This document shows, in pieces, positions 12,300 through 23,892 of a stretch of 64,000 bases of DNA (its first letter is position 1; every line of letters starts with the position of its first letter). The notes under the pieces are model-generated. The model searched no databases. It was not told the origin of the DNA and was given only the letters and a program-made list of their open reading frames with translations. Origin of the DNA: Lunularia cruciata (taxonomy: Eukaryota; Streptophyta; Marchantiopsida; Lunulariales; Lunulariaceae); assembly GCA_948567375.1 (NCBI GenBank), contig OX419760.1, positions 26,660,001 through 26,724,000 on the forward strand, in the 5' to 3' direction. The translations under genes were made by a program, and so were the position numbers.

Positions 12300-13174
12300 C
12301 GTTGATGACCCTCCATGTTCCCAAGATGAATCTAAACACTCGAATATGCTTTTTGTTGCTCTCAAACTCCTCATGCATGAGTTCTCAACTCTGCAAAATT
12401 GACTCTTCCTCACAATCTCATTCAAATCTCTCAACTGGTATGTCACAATCATTTGAAATTTTGCACACTTGATCATAACTCTAGTGCGTCACTCTTTGAA
12501 AAATTTCAGATCTTTTCAACAAGCCGTTTGGCCTAGACATCTTTCTATTTAGCACATATATTTCAGATTTGGTATGAAAACCACCCCCTCACTTTAAAAA
12601 CTCATAACTCCTTGAGCAAGAATGATCTCTCTATAATTTTTATGTCAACATGTAGGATATAATGCACTGAATTTTCTTTAAAAGTTTCAAAACAATCCGC
12701 TGAAAATTAAAGAAATGGCAGACTCTGTACAATTTTCTAGAGAGCATGCAGTTGCGGTAGCAATTTTCACTATCAACTTTCAAAAATTCTAGCTCAATGC
12801 GCATAATAGCTCTCACAATTATTCTAAGTGTGCTAAATGAAGGAAAACCCAAGCTATCATGTGTAGAAATTTCAACTCCAGATCTCAAACTTGAGATTTT
12901 GCCCAAAATCACCTTAATCCCCAAAATCTGCAATCCACCTCACACAATCTCTCCAAATCCTCTCATGTGTACAAGATGTACAAAATCAACTCAAAGATAT
13001 TATAATGGACTACAGGGTATACAAATGGATCTTGGTTCTTTAACATAAGTTCAGCCCTCTCCTCTCCTAATGTTCTCTCCAAGTGAACTCTCATAGCCTC
13101 CTTTTGCATAATGTAGAATTGAACACTGAACATTATCTTGCCTTCTAGAGAGGTCCATGCAATGGAACCAAAAA
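12300..13174 (-). other. Element A leader region, no coding seen
   Basis: Untranslated leader between the 5' LTR and the small ORF, collinear with 40131-40990 of element C. The PBS remnant next to the LTR (near 13155-13170, GCAATGGAACCA on the plus strand) matches the tRNA-Asp-like PBS of C with one change. I see no supported gene. Confidence 0.6.
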
Positions 13175-13849
13175 TGTAAGCCAGTCTATATCTCACTCAA
13201 GATGAACCTCTAATGGCTATTATGGTAGCTCACCATGGACTAAGAAGGCAAAGAACCCCAACTCCATCATACTCCTCCAAGGCTCAAGGCATTGCTCACT
13301 AGAGAACTCAATGAGAGAGATAGTTGCAAATGAAAGGATGATGAGCACCTCCTCACCCATTATTTATATACTTGTGAAATAGTTATGCACCAAAGTTACT
13401 AATTATTGGAGTAACTCAAGTTACTAGGCTAAAAGTCAAGTTAAGTCAAAAAGTAGAAAGGAATATCCATTCACATGGGCATATTCCACTAGCATGTGAT
13501 CTTATCTTGACTCAACCACTAAGTCAAGGATTCCTTCACATGGGGTATCCTTGGACTATAGAAGAATCCAAAACAAAAAGACTTGTGGGCCCAAGAGTTC
13601 TAAATTCTTTCCTCAAAGCCAAACACCTAGGAATAATACCAAGTCAACACACTAGAATCCAAAATAGTGGTGCTCATCTTTTCCACTTCCTCTAAAGTAA
13701 GGTCCCCTCTATCTTAGCTATGACTAACTTTAGCTAATCATGACTTATGTATAACCATCCTTTATCTCTATATAAATAATATCTCTCAAGAACTTGTAAT
13801 ACCAAGTTAAATATCACAATACCACACACATGCACGAATGGGTGTTATA
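13175..13849 (-). repeat. Element A 5' LTR
   Basis: Plus-strand ends TGTAAGCCAG and GGTGTTATA; both ends carry transitions relative to the family consensus. Compared with 6242-6932 it has many substitutions and small deletions, including a gap after CTCCAAGGCT near 13280. The right flank (GGACT) does not match the left flank of the element (TGTTT). Confidence 0.9.
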
Positions 13850-14993
13850 GGACTTGCGTGGATAGGAAGATATTGGAGGTGGAATACAATATCACAATTA
13901 GATTAGACTTAGTTAAGTTAAAGTAGATAAAATTTGGAAGGATGTAAGAATGAAACCCGAATTAGAGGAAGTAGGAGTACAAATATCTTTGGAGTTGACA
14001 TTGGAGATATTAGAGAAGGATAGGTTGTAGGAAGAAGATGTATGTAGATTTCCCATGACTGACATTACAGATCAGAAGGAAGAGGTGTTAGAATTGGTAT
14101 AAGAATTAGAAGTTGTACAACCCAAGGATAGAGCAATACATGAAGTTACTTTGGGTTTGGATGAAGAAGTAGAAGTAGACATCGAATTGGAGTAGTAATG
14201 GATTTGAGATTTTGAAGAGCAGATATGAAGAGGTGCATTGTCATTTTGGATTTGTAGGTTAGTAAAGTTGTTAGGACGTAGTTTAGGAAGTTAGATAACT
14301 ATCAAGTGCTTTGCCTATTTAAAGGGAGGCATTTGCAATATGTTGTTATTTGGTATGTGTAATCTTGAGTATAGATAAAGCAAAGTCTTGATTTCAATGC
14401 TCATCGCTTGAGCTTAATTCCAAGTATCAATTGTGTGTTTGTAGTTGTGAGTGTTTAGAGAATTCTGAAATGCAAGTCAATGTGATTGTTGGATGTTGGA
14501 TTCCATAGCCTTGATCTTCATTTTGTGTGTTTGATCTTGAGTGAAGTGCAATCAGAGCAATGCCTTGATAGATCTGAGAGGAATTGTAGTGTTGGTAGTA
14601 TTCTGTAGTTGTGAGTGTAAAATAGGGTTGATGCAAAGTAATTCTGATCAAGGAAGTTGTGCCTTAGTAGAGGGGTGGAAGACAATTATGAGGCAGAAGG
14701 GTTTTGCAATGAAGTAGCCATTTTGGGAAAGATTGAATCATCACAATCAATATTGTTTGGAAAGATTTGCTATGTTGTGATTATGAGTGAGTGATTTGTG
14801 ACAAGTCGTCAAGATTGAACACTTATTACAATCTTCTAGGTGTGGTTTCTACCCAAGAGTCTAAAGAAGAATTAAAGAAGAACCACATTTGTGACATTTG
14901 ACTTCATATTTGGAAATTTTTGACCAATATCTCTATGGGAACAAACTATACTTACTTGATTACCGCAAAAGTGATATTTGCTAGGTTGTCACA
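13850..14993 (+). repeat. LTR-B family fragment, 3' part
   Basis: This matches the downstream part of the long LTR of element B in the opposite orientation to B. The first 350 bp correspond to the C-terminal end of the LTR-embedded reading frame (around MLEVGDNV and the EVGVQVSLDL region). The rest matches the LTR tail, ending GGTTGTCACA at 14993. It then meets the integrase of M2, so a B-family element probably inserted into M2 here and lost its left part. Confidence 0.8.
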
Positions 14994-15427
14994 CTTTTCA
15001 CTATCTGAACCACTCTCTTTGCTAAGCCATCTTCCTCAAGGTGATCTCGAGAGGTAGTACAATGATCAATCAGCGATAGTCCAAACTCTAGCGGTAACCC
15101 AATCCATGATAGGTTATGGTTGTAACTATGGTGTAGGAGCATTAAATGATACTCTAACTCTGTCACAAACCACATATTTTGCAACAAACTACTGTACATC
15201 CGTCTACATACCGCATCACCAATAATGACTTTGGAGTAAGCTATATGTACACTTTACTCCAAAATGTTCTAGCTCCTAATGAGCATGATGGACCAACTAT
15301 AGTCTTTGATATTGAAGTGGTACTACTCTCACTCTACCATCCTCCCATACAAGGTGTATGCCGTCCAATCTGAACTATCTTGCTTGTTGAAGAACATGGT
15401 CTCTCTCCTTGGCCCCAATTGTGCCAT
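14994..15427 (-). pseudogene. M2 integrase fragment
   Basis: A decayed minus-strand fragment of family M integrase. Two regions are recognisable: the zinc-finger and linker segment (compare M1 about 60590-60950) and the core segment DHCTTSRDHLEEDGLAKRVV (compare M1 near 60300-60360). In M2 these are joined directly, so about 200 bp of the core, with the first two catalytic Asp regions, is deleted. At 15427 the sequence is interrupted by element F and resumes at 21459. Confidence 0.8.
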
Positions 15428-16131
15428 TGTAATACTCCGAGGACAAGAGAAGAGAGAAAACACAGATTGCACACTCAAACATTCGATGCCCCAAGGGAGC
15501 ACCTTCTCTTTATTATATAGACAAAGAGGATCTCCTTCAAGGAAGCTCCACCATAGGATTAGGGACACAGATAGGTGACATGTCAGCAAGCTCCACCCTT
15601 GGATTACTTACTTGGATGGGTGACCTGTCTGGTCTAGGTCCTATCTGGTTGGTCAAACAAGCTTTGACCGGAGGGAATCTTCCTGTAGGAATCTCAGAAT
15701 CACATGAGTAAGGTACCATTGGAAAGCTCTCGACAAGACAAACTTGGTGGGGAGGGGGGGGGATGTGCACATTTTCAAGGCCTAATTCATCCGTTTAGGC
15801 CTCCGAAATTGCCTTCAAAGATTTCAGGCATATTTCGGTTCCTACTCTATTAGTAGAAGTCCCCTTTTGGTGATACCTCTTTCTGATCTGTTTAGTCCAT
15901 CATGTGTAACATCCTTCCAGATGTTACCAAACCAATTCTCACCTTTAAATCATATGTCTAGCTATTGGTTCTAAGGTTCTCAAGTCTATTTCGGTTCCTG
16001 CCCTATTAGTAGAAGTACTCTTTTGGTGATACTTCTAGCTGATCTATTTTGACCATCCTATATAACATCATTCTAGATGTTACCAAACCGAATTTCACAT
16101 CCAGATCATATGGCTAACCCTTGGTATTATA
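15428..16131 (-). repeat. Element F 3' LTR
   Basis: Plus-strand ends TGTAATACTCC and GGTATTATA (the partner LTR ends TATTACA). A TATA-like motif CTATATAATA lies on the minus strand at 15511-15520. A guanine run lies at about 15748-15764. A purine-rich tract (AAAAGGAGGGAGGTC in element orientation, about 16132-16147) adjoins it as the polypurine tract. Confidence 0.92.
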
Positions 16132-16144
16132 GACCTCCCTCCTT

Positions 16145-17330
16145 TTAAGACGCAACGTCCTCGTTGTGCAATTGTTGCTCAAATGCTTGCACCAACACCG
16201 GTGCATGTGCCAAATTGGCAGCGGGTTCCCAGGTTGCTTCATAGAGGGGGTAACCTTTCCATTGTACTAGATATTCCACCCGCGGATGGCAAGTACCACG
16301 CATGCGCTTTTGGAGAATCTGCTCCACTTCATATTCCTCTATGCCATCAATGACTGTCGGACAAGGTCGAATGTCCTGTGTGGAAGTACCTTGGCCTGAT
16401 CGGGGAGCATATCTGCATAATAGGGAGACATGGAACACTGGATGGATCTTCATGTGTGGTGGTAGCTCAAGGTGATAGGCCACAGCACCGATGCAACGAA
16501 GAATCGAGAAAGGCCTAATAAAACGAGGTCTGAGCTTACGAGATCCAACTAATGTGAGGTTGGTTGTCGATAGCCACACTTGATCCCCAACATTGAACTC
16601 CAAGTGCCTATGGTGTGCATCAGCATATTGCTTTTGTCGATTTTGCGCAATCTGTAACCTGTGCTTGGCGCTCTCCACACCTTGTTGGATTCTAGAAACA
16701 AATGTGTTGACTGCATCAACCTTGGTAGTCACTGGACGGATCTTCATCAAGCTAGAAGGTGTGAAGGGATGCTCACCATACATGAGGAAGAACGGAGTGA
16801 CTTGGGTGGAGGTATTCACTAAATTGTTGTAAGCAAATTCCACCAACGGTAGTAGGGTGTCCCACCTCTCTTGCTCTTCTAAGGTGAAGCCGCGTAACAT
16901 GTCTTCAATCGTGCAATTAGCCCGCTTTGTTTGGCCATCTGTTTGTGGGTGGTAAGCTGTAGACATGGCCAACTTGGTTTTGAAGAACCCAAAGAGTGTT
17001 CGCCAAAACAAACTGGTGAATTGGGTGCCTCTATCGGTGAGGAGTACTCTAGACAAGCCATGGTGAGCAAAGACTGCATCTAAGTATAGTTGAGCTAGTT
17101 GTGGAGCGGTCACCTCCTTGGTGGTAGGGCGTACATGAATCATTTTGCTGAGCCGGTCCACAAAGACCACAATGGAGTCAAACCCTGAGGTGGTCTTGGG
17201 TAATTCACAGACGAGATCCATACTCACTTGTTCCCAACGTTGGGTAGGAGTGGGAAGAGGTTGAAGGAGCCCTGCAGGAGCTTGATTAGAAGCTTTGTTC
17301 TATTGACAAAGTAGACAGCTATGCACATAG
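16145..17330 (-). pseudogene. Element F integrase core with chromodomain
   Basis: The open frame 16145-17227 (360 codons) is the integrase from the catalytic core to the C-terminus. The first Asp lies in SMDLVCELP and the second in LLTDRGTQF. The Glu expected in the DGQTERxN motif reads Lys (DGQTKRAN, codon about 16925-16927), a G-to-A type change that should abolish catalysis. The C-terminal chromodomain is clear: EEYEVEQIL then EYLVQWKGYPLYEATWEP at about 16220-16330. Chromodomains of this kind direct integration to marked chromatin. The upstream zinc finger is present in broken frames to about 17400. Confidence 0.88.
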
Positions 17331-17404
17331 TCCATCACGTCGTTGCTCATCTTGGGCCAATAGTAATGGCACTTGACTGCCATCCGTCATGCCACTCTTG
17401 TTAT

Positions 17405-18240
17405 AGGACTGCTCCTATTGCTACGCCTGATGCATCCGTAGCCAACTTGATTGGACGTTTTGGGTCATACCACTTCAAGATTGGTGCATGTAGCAAGGCG
17501 GCCTTCAATTCTTGAAAGGCCAACTCTTGTGCAGTTCCCCATGTCCACTTCTTCCCCTTGCCAAGCAGTGCCGTTAAAGGCTATGCAACCTTGGAGAAGT
17601 CCTTGACAAATCTATGATGGAATCCCGTCAACCCCAAGAAGCTCTTAAGTTGAGTCTGATCTTCTGGGGCACTCCATTTTTGAATGACCTCTATTTTATC
17701 TGTCAATACTTGAATGCCCTCTGCACTTACTCTATGCCCTAAGTAGTCTACTTCAGACTTGCCAAACTCACACTTTGAGATTTTGGCGTACAACTGATTC
17801 TGTCTTAGAATCTGGAGGACCTCTCGTAGATGTTGTTTGTGTTCGGTCATCGTGCTACTATATACTAAGATATCATCCAAGAAGACGATAACAGACTTAT
17901 CCAAGTATGGATGAAATATGTCATTCATTAGGCTCATGAAAGTGGCAGGCGCATTGGTGAGGCCAAAAGGCATCACAAGATACTCAAAGTGGCCATACCT
18001 GGTTCGAAAGGCAGTTTTGTACACATCCTCCTCTGCAATTTGGATTTGATTGTAACCGCTCCGCAAGTCCAGTTTGGTGAAGTATCTCACTCCATGGAGT
18101 TGATCAAACAGGTTATCCATGCGAGGTAAGGGGTATTTGTTCTTCACTATTTGCTGATTGAGACCCCGATAGTCAATGCACATGCGCATTGTACCATCCT
18201 TCTTCTTCACAAACAAGACAGGGGCCCCATATGGTGATAC
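17405..18240 (-). pseudogene. Element F reverse transcriptase, RNase H truncated
   Basis: The open frame 17581-18216 (211 codons) contains the RT fingers and palm: [24 protein letters not shown], and the active site FLDDILVYS near 17865-17890. Downstream, the RNase H start (LATDASGVAIGAV) is read near 17410-17450 and then jumps at about 17405 into the integrase zinc-finger region (YYWPKM). About 0.9 kb expected in a Gypsy pol is missing. A stop separates RT from protease at about 18247 (TAA where the motif usually reads xPSxSPYGAP). Confidence 0.88.
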
Positions 18241-18246
18241 ACTAGG

Positions 18247-18960
18247 TTAGATGAACCCTTTCTGTAGCATCTCCTCAATTTGGGTCTTACACTCCTCCAA
18301 CTCATGAGGTGATAGGCGATATGGGGCCTTACAAGGAGGTGTCTTCCCCAGAAGTGTCTCTATTTTGTGATCTACTCGCCTTTTAGGTGGTAATCCTGAG
18401 GGTAGATCATCGGGAAAGACATCTTGAAACTCATCCACACTCAATTTCTCAGGAATTTGTCCAGCGAGTTGTGCACTTTGGACTTCTCTTATTAGACCCA
18501 GAAAACATCTATCGGTCTTACAGACAGTTGTCGTCCCTACGACATATAGAGGCAGTTTTTGCCTGTGTGATTTTTCTTTAACCCCAATGATTGACCATTG
18601 GTGGGTTCTCACTACTTTCTTCCTCCAATCCACCATTGGGTTGTACTGCTCCATCCATGGCATGCCTAAAATTGCATCATAACGGGCTAACTGTATCACT
18701 CGCCACTCAATTGCTTCCTGATATTCTCCTACAGAGAGGGTTACCCGTCTAGGTAATGATTCAATCCTCTCTGTTTGCCCATTAGGCAACTCTACTTCTT
18801 CACTTCCATCTCTCTCTAGATCCATTCCCAAGCTTATTGCAACAGAGCGAGACAAGAAATTCTTTGTTGCTCCCGGATCTATTAATACTCTCACTTGATT
18901 ACCTTCTAGGATTCCATTCATGACAATCAATTGTGAGGTTGCCTTTCGGGATCTTTGCGC
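18247..18960 (-). pseudogene. Element F aspartic protease and RT linker
   Basis: Open for 227 codons. The protease motif reads VRVLIDPGATKNFLS near 18850-18900, with D-P-G where D-S/T-G is expected. The second half is the linker that leads to RT (CKAPYRLSPHELEE). It belongs to the same pol frame as RT but is separated from it by one stop. It is probably inactive because of the altered triad. Confidence 0.8.
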
Positions 18961-19099
18961 ATTATTCTTCTTCCTTTCCTCGCGTCTCTGTTTCCTTATT
19001 GAGCCAGTAAGGCCGCGAGGTACATTTACTGGCGATCTTCGTTTTCCGAAGTGGTTTCCACCTCCTCCTCTTCAATATGCCTCTCCATGTTGTTCAAAG

Positions 19100-20020
19100 A
19101 TCACCTGTAGGAAGGCCGAGGGCCTCTAGGGAAACGAGTGCGACAATTGGTAGATATGTGCCCAATACGGCCACAATTGTAACAACGGCGTTGTTCTCCT
19201 CGAGTCCCTTCTCCTCGTGGGACTCCATCTCTTTGTTCTTCTACCCATCCCCGCTCTCCTTGAAGCGGCAGTGCTCCTCGATCCCGGAATCAAAGGTTGC
19301 CCAATTCCATCGGTACTGGTCCACCCATGCGTGGCATTTCTGCCCGATAATGTTGAGGTGGAACTACTCCTTCACCTCCACCTAATGCTCCAGCTATTCT
19401 CTGCGCACAAGCAATAGCTTCAAATACCGTGCGAGGGTTTTGCACCATGACTTCTTGGCGAATCCGCTCTTTCAACCCTTGTTTGAAATTGTCGAGAGCC
19501 TTTGCTGGACTCATGTTGGTAATTGCGACTTGTAGATCCAGAAATACCTCCACATACTCTTGTACGCTATTCTTCTGTCTCAATCCCCATAGTCGGGTTC
19601 GAGCCATCTGCACAGAATCCACCGATTGGAAATTCTTGAGCAGTCCTTCTTGCATTGCTGTCCATGTGACCTCCCTTCTCTCTGCCAGCATGGATCGTTC
19701 GCAAGCATCATACCATGTGAGGGCTTTATTGGTCAAGTACCCACATGCAAACACGCCTGTAGCATGCTCTGTGATCTCTGTTGAGAACAATCAAAAATAT
19801 CGATTCATTCTCGAGATCCAATTCTCCACTACTCCCATCGTACGCTGCCCCTTGTAAGGCTCGATGTTGCAGGTCTTCTTCATCCGGAGTAGCAATGTGG
19901 CTTCATCGTTGATAGGGTTCGTAGGCACGTGTGCCTCTCCAAGTACTTCAGTCGTAGGTACTGGGTGTTGAGACGGCTCTTCTTCTTGCATGGCTTGATC
20001 GTTCCTGAGGATCTACACTT
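19100..20020 (-). pseudogene. Element F gag
   Basis: The capsid-like region is open at 19290-19790 (LTWYDACER.. and GLRQKNSVQEYVEVF, typical retrotransposon Gag) and the N-terminal part at 19791-19991, with one stop between them. A CCHC zinc knuckle CYNCGRIGHISTNC is read near 19145-19190 after a further stop. It would pack element RNA in the cytoplasmic particle. It is lightly damaged compared with E2 or A. Confidence 0.85.
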
Positions 20021-20701
20021 GACTTTGCAATGTCTCCATGGTCATCTTAATCTCTCAAAATTCATTCAACATCCCTTGCATTCCTTGCACCAGCTCTTGC
20101 AACTACGGATCCATGGTTCCTGCAACACCCAATTGCTAACGTCTACTTCAATACAGAGTCAATATAATCACTCTGGAAGGCGCACGAACTATCGGAACTA
20201 CTATTGGGACCTCAGAAGCTATCACTCGTTGATAATACTCCTCACCAAAATTCCTAACCACAAAATCTCTAAACATCAATTTCGGCCTCACTACATAACG
20301 GATTTCTACTTGAATGTTGAAAGGGAGAGGATTTGGGACATTCATATCCATATTATCATAATAGAATGTAGATCGTCAAATCCCACTCTCTGTCATATAT
20401 CACCACAGGTAGAATCACCGGGTTTGGTGAGTTCATCACTTTGTCCATGAATTCCGCACCAAAGTGATGAACTAGCGATACTCTCATCTACTCACGCTGG
20501 ATGTACATAACCTTGATGTGGAATGGGTTTGAGAATGGAAAGCTAGGTGTGGGAAATTGTCCCCCCGGCGCATCCATCCCATCCGCTCTCTAAAGTCCTT
20601 CCTAAGTCTAGCGATTACTCGATGTTCTCCACCTCAAATTACTCAGTTTCAGTAGTTCATGCTATCCCAAGAGGGGTGATCCACTCTCTTGGACTAGAAC
20701 A

Positions 20702-20713
20702 ATCGCTCTGATA
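20702..20713 (-). other. Element F primer-binding site (tRNA-iMet)
   Basis: The minus strand reads TGGTATCAGAGC one base inside the 5' LTR. It matches the 3' end of plant initiator tRNA-Met, the usual primer for chromoviruses. Confidence 0.93.
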
Positions 20714-20714
20714 C

Positions 20715-21458
20715 CATTGTAATACTCCGAGGACATGAGAAGAGAGAAAACACAAATTGCACACTCAAACATTCGATGCCCCAAGGGAGCACCTTCTCTT
20801 TATTATATAGACAAAGAGGATCTCCTTCAAGGAAGCTCCACCATAGGATTAGGGACACAAATAGGTGACATGTCAGCAAGCTCCACCCTTGGATTACTTA
20901 CTTGGATGGGTGACCTGTCTGGTCTAGGTCCTATCTGGTTGGTCAAACGAGCTTTGACCGGAGGGAATCTTTTAGGGAATCTTCCTGTAGGAATCTCAGA
21001 ATCACATGAGTAAGGTACCGTTGGAAAGCTCTCGACGAGACAAACCAGGGGGGAGGGATGACCAGCCTTTCCTCTATTGGGGGGGGGGGATCTGCACATT
21101 TTCGAGGCCTAATTCATCCGTTTAGGCCTCCGAAATTGCCTTCAAAGATTTCAGGCATATTTCGGTTCCTACTCTATTAGTAGAAGTCCCCTTTTGGTGA
21201 TACCTCTTTCTGATCTGTTTAGTCCATCATGTGTAACATCCTTCCAGATGTTACCAAACCAATTCTCACCTTTAAATCATATGTCTAGCTATTGGTTCTA
21301 AGGTTCTCAAGTCTATTTCGGTTCCTGCCCTATTAGTAGAAGTACTCTTTTGGTGATACTTCTAGCTGATCTATTTTGACCATCCTGTATAACATCATTC
21401 TAGATGTTACCAAACCAAATTTCACATCTAGATCATATGGCTAACCCTTGGTATTACA
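20715..21458 (-). repeat. Element F 5' LTR
   Basis: Near-identical to 15428-16131 by eye, but about 40 bp longer because of a short duplication near 20965 (GGGAATCTTTTA repeated) and a G-rich insertion at 21049-21090. The TATA-like motif is at 20801-20810 on the minus strand. The high similarity of the LTRs indicates a moderately recent insertion. Confidence 0.92.
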
Positions 21459-21636
21459 GCCACCCACAACACCAATGCAAAGATAGTCCATAATTAAAAC
21501 ATCACCATGAATGTCTCGTTGAACTATACTATTATCTCCACTCTTTAGATCTGTGATCTCAGTAACTCCTATTGTATGCATTGAGAGAGATACCACCAAA
21601 GTCTCAAATAATATATAGAGAAAGGCAAATGCGTGT
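21459..21636 (-). pseudogene. M2 RNase H-integrase linker fragment
   Basis: Matches M1 about 60950-61105 closely (AFLYILFETLVVSLSMHT against AFLCIFAKTLVVSLSAHT). It is separated from the integrase part by element F and from RNase H by a solo LTR-A. Confidence 0.85.
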
Positions 21637-22328
21637 TGTAACACCCATTTGTACATGTGTGTGGTATTGTGATATTTTAGCTTGGTATTACAAGTACTTG
21701 AGAGATATTATTTATATAGAGATAAATGATGGTTCTACATAAGTCATGATTAGCTAAAGTTAGTCATAGCTAAGATAGTGGGGACTTTACTTTAGAGGAA
21801 GTAGAAAAGATGAGCATCACTATTTTGGATTCTAGTGTATTGACTTGGTATTATTCCTAGGTATTTGGCTTTGAAAAAAGAGTTGAGAACTCTTGGGCCC
21901 GCAAGCTTTTTTTTTCTGGATTCTTCTATAGTCCAAGGATAGCCCATGTGAAGGAATCCTTGACTTAGTGGTTGGGTCAAGATAAAATACATACTTAATG
22001 GAATATGTCCATGTGGATGGATATTCCTTTATACTTTTTGATTTTACTTGACTGTTAGCCTAGTAACTTGAGTTATTATGGTAAATAGTAACTTTAGTGC
22101 GTAACTATTTCACAAGTATATAAACAAGGAGTAAGGAGGTACTCATCATCCTTTCATTTGCAACTATCTCTCTCTCATTGAGTTCTCTAGTGAGCAATGT
22201 CTTGAGTCTTGGAGTGTTAGCCTTGGAGGAGTATGATGGAGTTGGGGTTCCTTGCCTTCTTAGTCCATGGTGTGCTACCATAATAGCCACTAGAGGTTCA
22301 TCTTGAGTGAGAGACAGGCCGGCTCATA
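21637..22328 (+). repeat. Solo LTR-A in M2 (plus orientation)
   Basis: Begins TGTAACACCC and ends GGCTCATA (family end GGCTCACA with one transition). M2 coding sequence continues on both sides with only GTG shared at the flanks, so the duplication is decayed. No internal region is present; it was probably formed by LTR-LTR recombination. It is the only LTR-A in the window on the plus strand. Confidence 0.9.
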
Positions 22329-23889
22329 GTGCCAACCTAGCATTATCTCCTCATCTGTCTCACCATGCCAACATGCTCTGGTCTGATCCTACTGGCTGGG
22401 ACATGGGTTCTACTCATTCCATCTGCATCATGGTTCACTACTCAGGTCTGTGAATAACCATGAAATCATACTCATGTAAAATCAAAGCCCATCATGCAAG
22501 CTTCCTTGAAAGCTTGTCGGACTTTCCAACAACTTGTCATCAACCACTTTAGTGGCTAATGATCAATGATAAGAGTAAAGGAGTTACCAAATAGGTAGCA
22601 TAAAAAATGTGCTATTGCCCATATTATTGCTAAGCACTCTCCCTCATATGAACTATACTTCACCTCTATTGAATTGTTGCAGTGACTAGCATAGGCCACC
22701 AAAAATTCCTTCCCCTCATCATCATGTTGGGTGAGCACTGCTCCAAGCCCTAACATACTCCAATTAGTGTGAACTTGAAATGACCATCCTTTGATTGGTC
22801 TCCTCAAAATATGAGCAGATGTCAACCTCTCCTTGAGCTCTAGAAAAGCTCTCTCTTGCTCATCTCTCCAACACCACTCTTGTGTAAGCTTGGTCAGCTT
22901 CATTAAGGCCTTGGCAATGCACTAAATCCTTTAACATAGCGGTGATAGAAGTTTTCCAACCCAAGGAATGCTCGCACTCTACTCACATCCGTAGGTTGAG
23001 GAATAAGTGCACAACCTCCACCTTGGTCTGCTAAACACCAAGTCCTCCAGGGTAAATAGTGTGACCCAAATACTCAACTTGCTCATGGAAGAACCTACAC
23101 TTCCCAAGATGTAACTTGAGTCCATGAGATCTCAACCTCTCAAACACCTCCAACAATTGTCTCTCATGCTCCTCCATAGTAGTGCTGTAGACCAAAATAT
23201 CATCAATATAGCTTTGAGCAAAATTCAATCCAACTAGGATCTTGTTAATGACCCTCTAGAACTCAGCAAGAGCATTCTTTAATCCAAATAGTAAGAACCT
23301 CCACTAAAATAACAAATCCTTGCCATGAGGATCAATAGCCCAAAATGCTATCTTGGACTTATCTTCCTCCCTAATTGGCAACTAATGATATCCTGCTCAA
23401 AGATCCAAAGTACTAAAGAGCTTTGCATGCCCAATCACATCAAATATCTCCTCCAATAGGCATGGCATACCAATCAGCCGTAGTCTGTCGGTTGATAGGA
23501 TGGTAATCTCCACACATCTGCCTATTTGTGTAGTTGCCATGCATATCCTTCTTGGTTGGCATCATTGTAGTTGATGCATACTCTCCATGTGAAATCTCCA
23601 CCAAACCAGCCTCAAAAAGGTCACTACTCCGGCTTTGAATCAATGCTTGCTCCATATCACTATATTTGTAGGGCTGTTGAAAAACTAGTGCATTGCTATT
23701 AAGCTCAATCTGAATATTGAGTCCTTTTAGAGCATCCAAATCCTTTGTACTAAAGGCAAAACAACTCATGTAGCACCTCAAGGACCTCCAAACTCTTTGT
23801 CTTTCCTCTCTTGTAAGCTTGGGTCCAAGATTTGGCTCCCAAGTATCCTCTGTAACTATTGTAAGAGTGGAGGATATATTGATTGGCTG
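22329..23889 (-). pseudogene. M2 reverse transcriptase and RNase H
   Basis: Collinear with M1 61110-62667. RNase H is readable at 22556-22903 (VHTNWSMLGLGAVLTQ, with the TDW aspartate changed to Asn). The RT palm is at 23031-23228 (SYIDDILVYST, YIDD box intact) and the RT N-terminus at 23440-23781 (CGDYHPINRQT). Several stops interrupt it. The frame agrees with that of the TAG at 23890-23892, which separates it from the methyltransferase part. Confidence 0.87.
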
Positions 23890-23892
23890 CTA
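23884..23892 (-). promoter_or_regulatory. M2 UAG CAG CCA leaky-stop context
   Basis: On the minus strand TAG (23890-23892) is followed by CAG CCA, fitting the UAG-CAR-YYA type readthrough consensus known from tobamoviruses. The same nine bases occur at the same position in M1 (62662-62670), although most other stops differ between the two copies. Confidence 0.65.

Larger units (their letters stand above)
6242..13849 (-). mobile_element. Element A: older copy of the A/C Gypsy family
   Basis: A two-LTR element on the minus strand: 3' LTR 6242-6932, internal 6933-13174, 5' LTR 13175-13849. The internal region is collinear with the intact element C (33867-41669) but carries stops, frameshifts and a gag deletion of about 0.2 kb. 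Its flanks differ: E2 integrase on the left and an LTR-B fragment on the right, with no matching 5-bp duplication. RT resembles the Athila/Tat group (F-DGYSGYNQ block, FIDDF active site). No chromodomain is seen. Confidence 0.9.
15428..21458 (-). mobile_element. Element F: chromodomain Gypsy element inserted in M2
   Basis: Complete ends with two LTRs and a near-perfect target duplication: GCCAT (15423-15427) on the left and GCCAC (21459-21463) on the right. The order on the minus strand is LTR, iMet PBS, gag, protease, RT, truncated RNase H, integrase with chromodomain, polypurine tract, LTR. A deletion removes most of RNase H and the start of integrase, and the catalytic Glu of integrase is replaced, so the copy cannot move by itself. 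The lineage is a chromovirus, by the C-terminal chromodomain and the iMet PBS. Confidence 0.93.

Noticed and set aside
19429-19857. Plus-strand frame of 142 codons over F gag
   Set aside because: A shadow of gag on the other strand.
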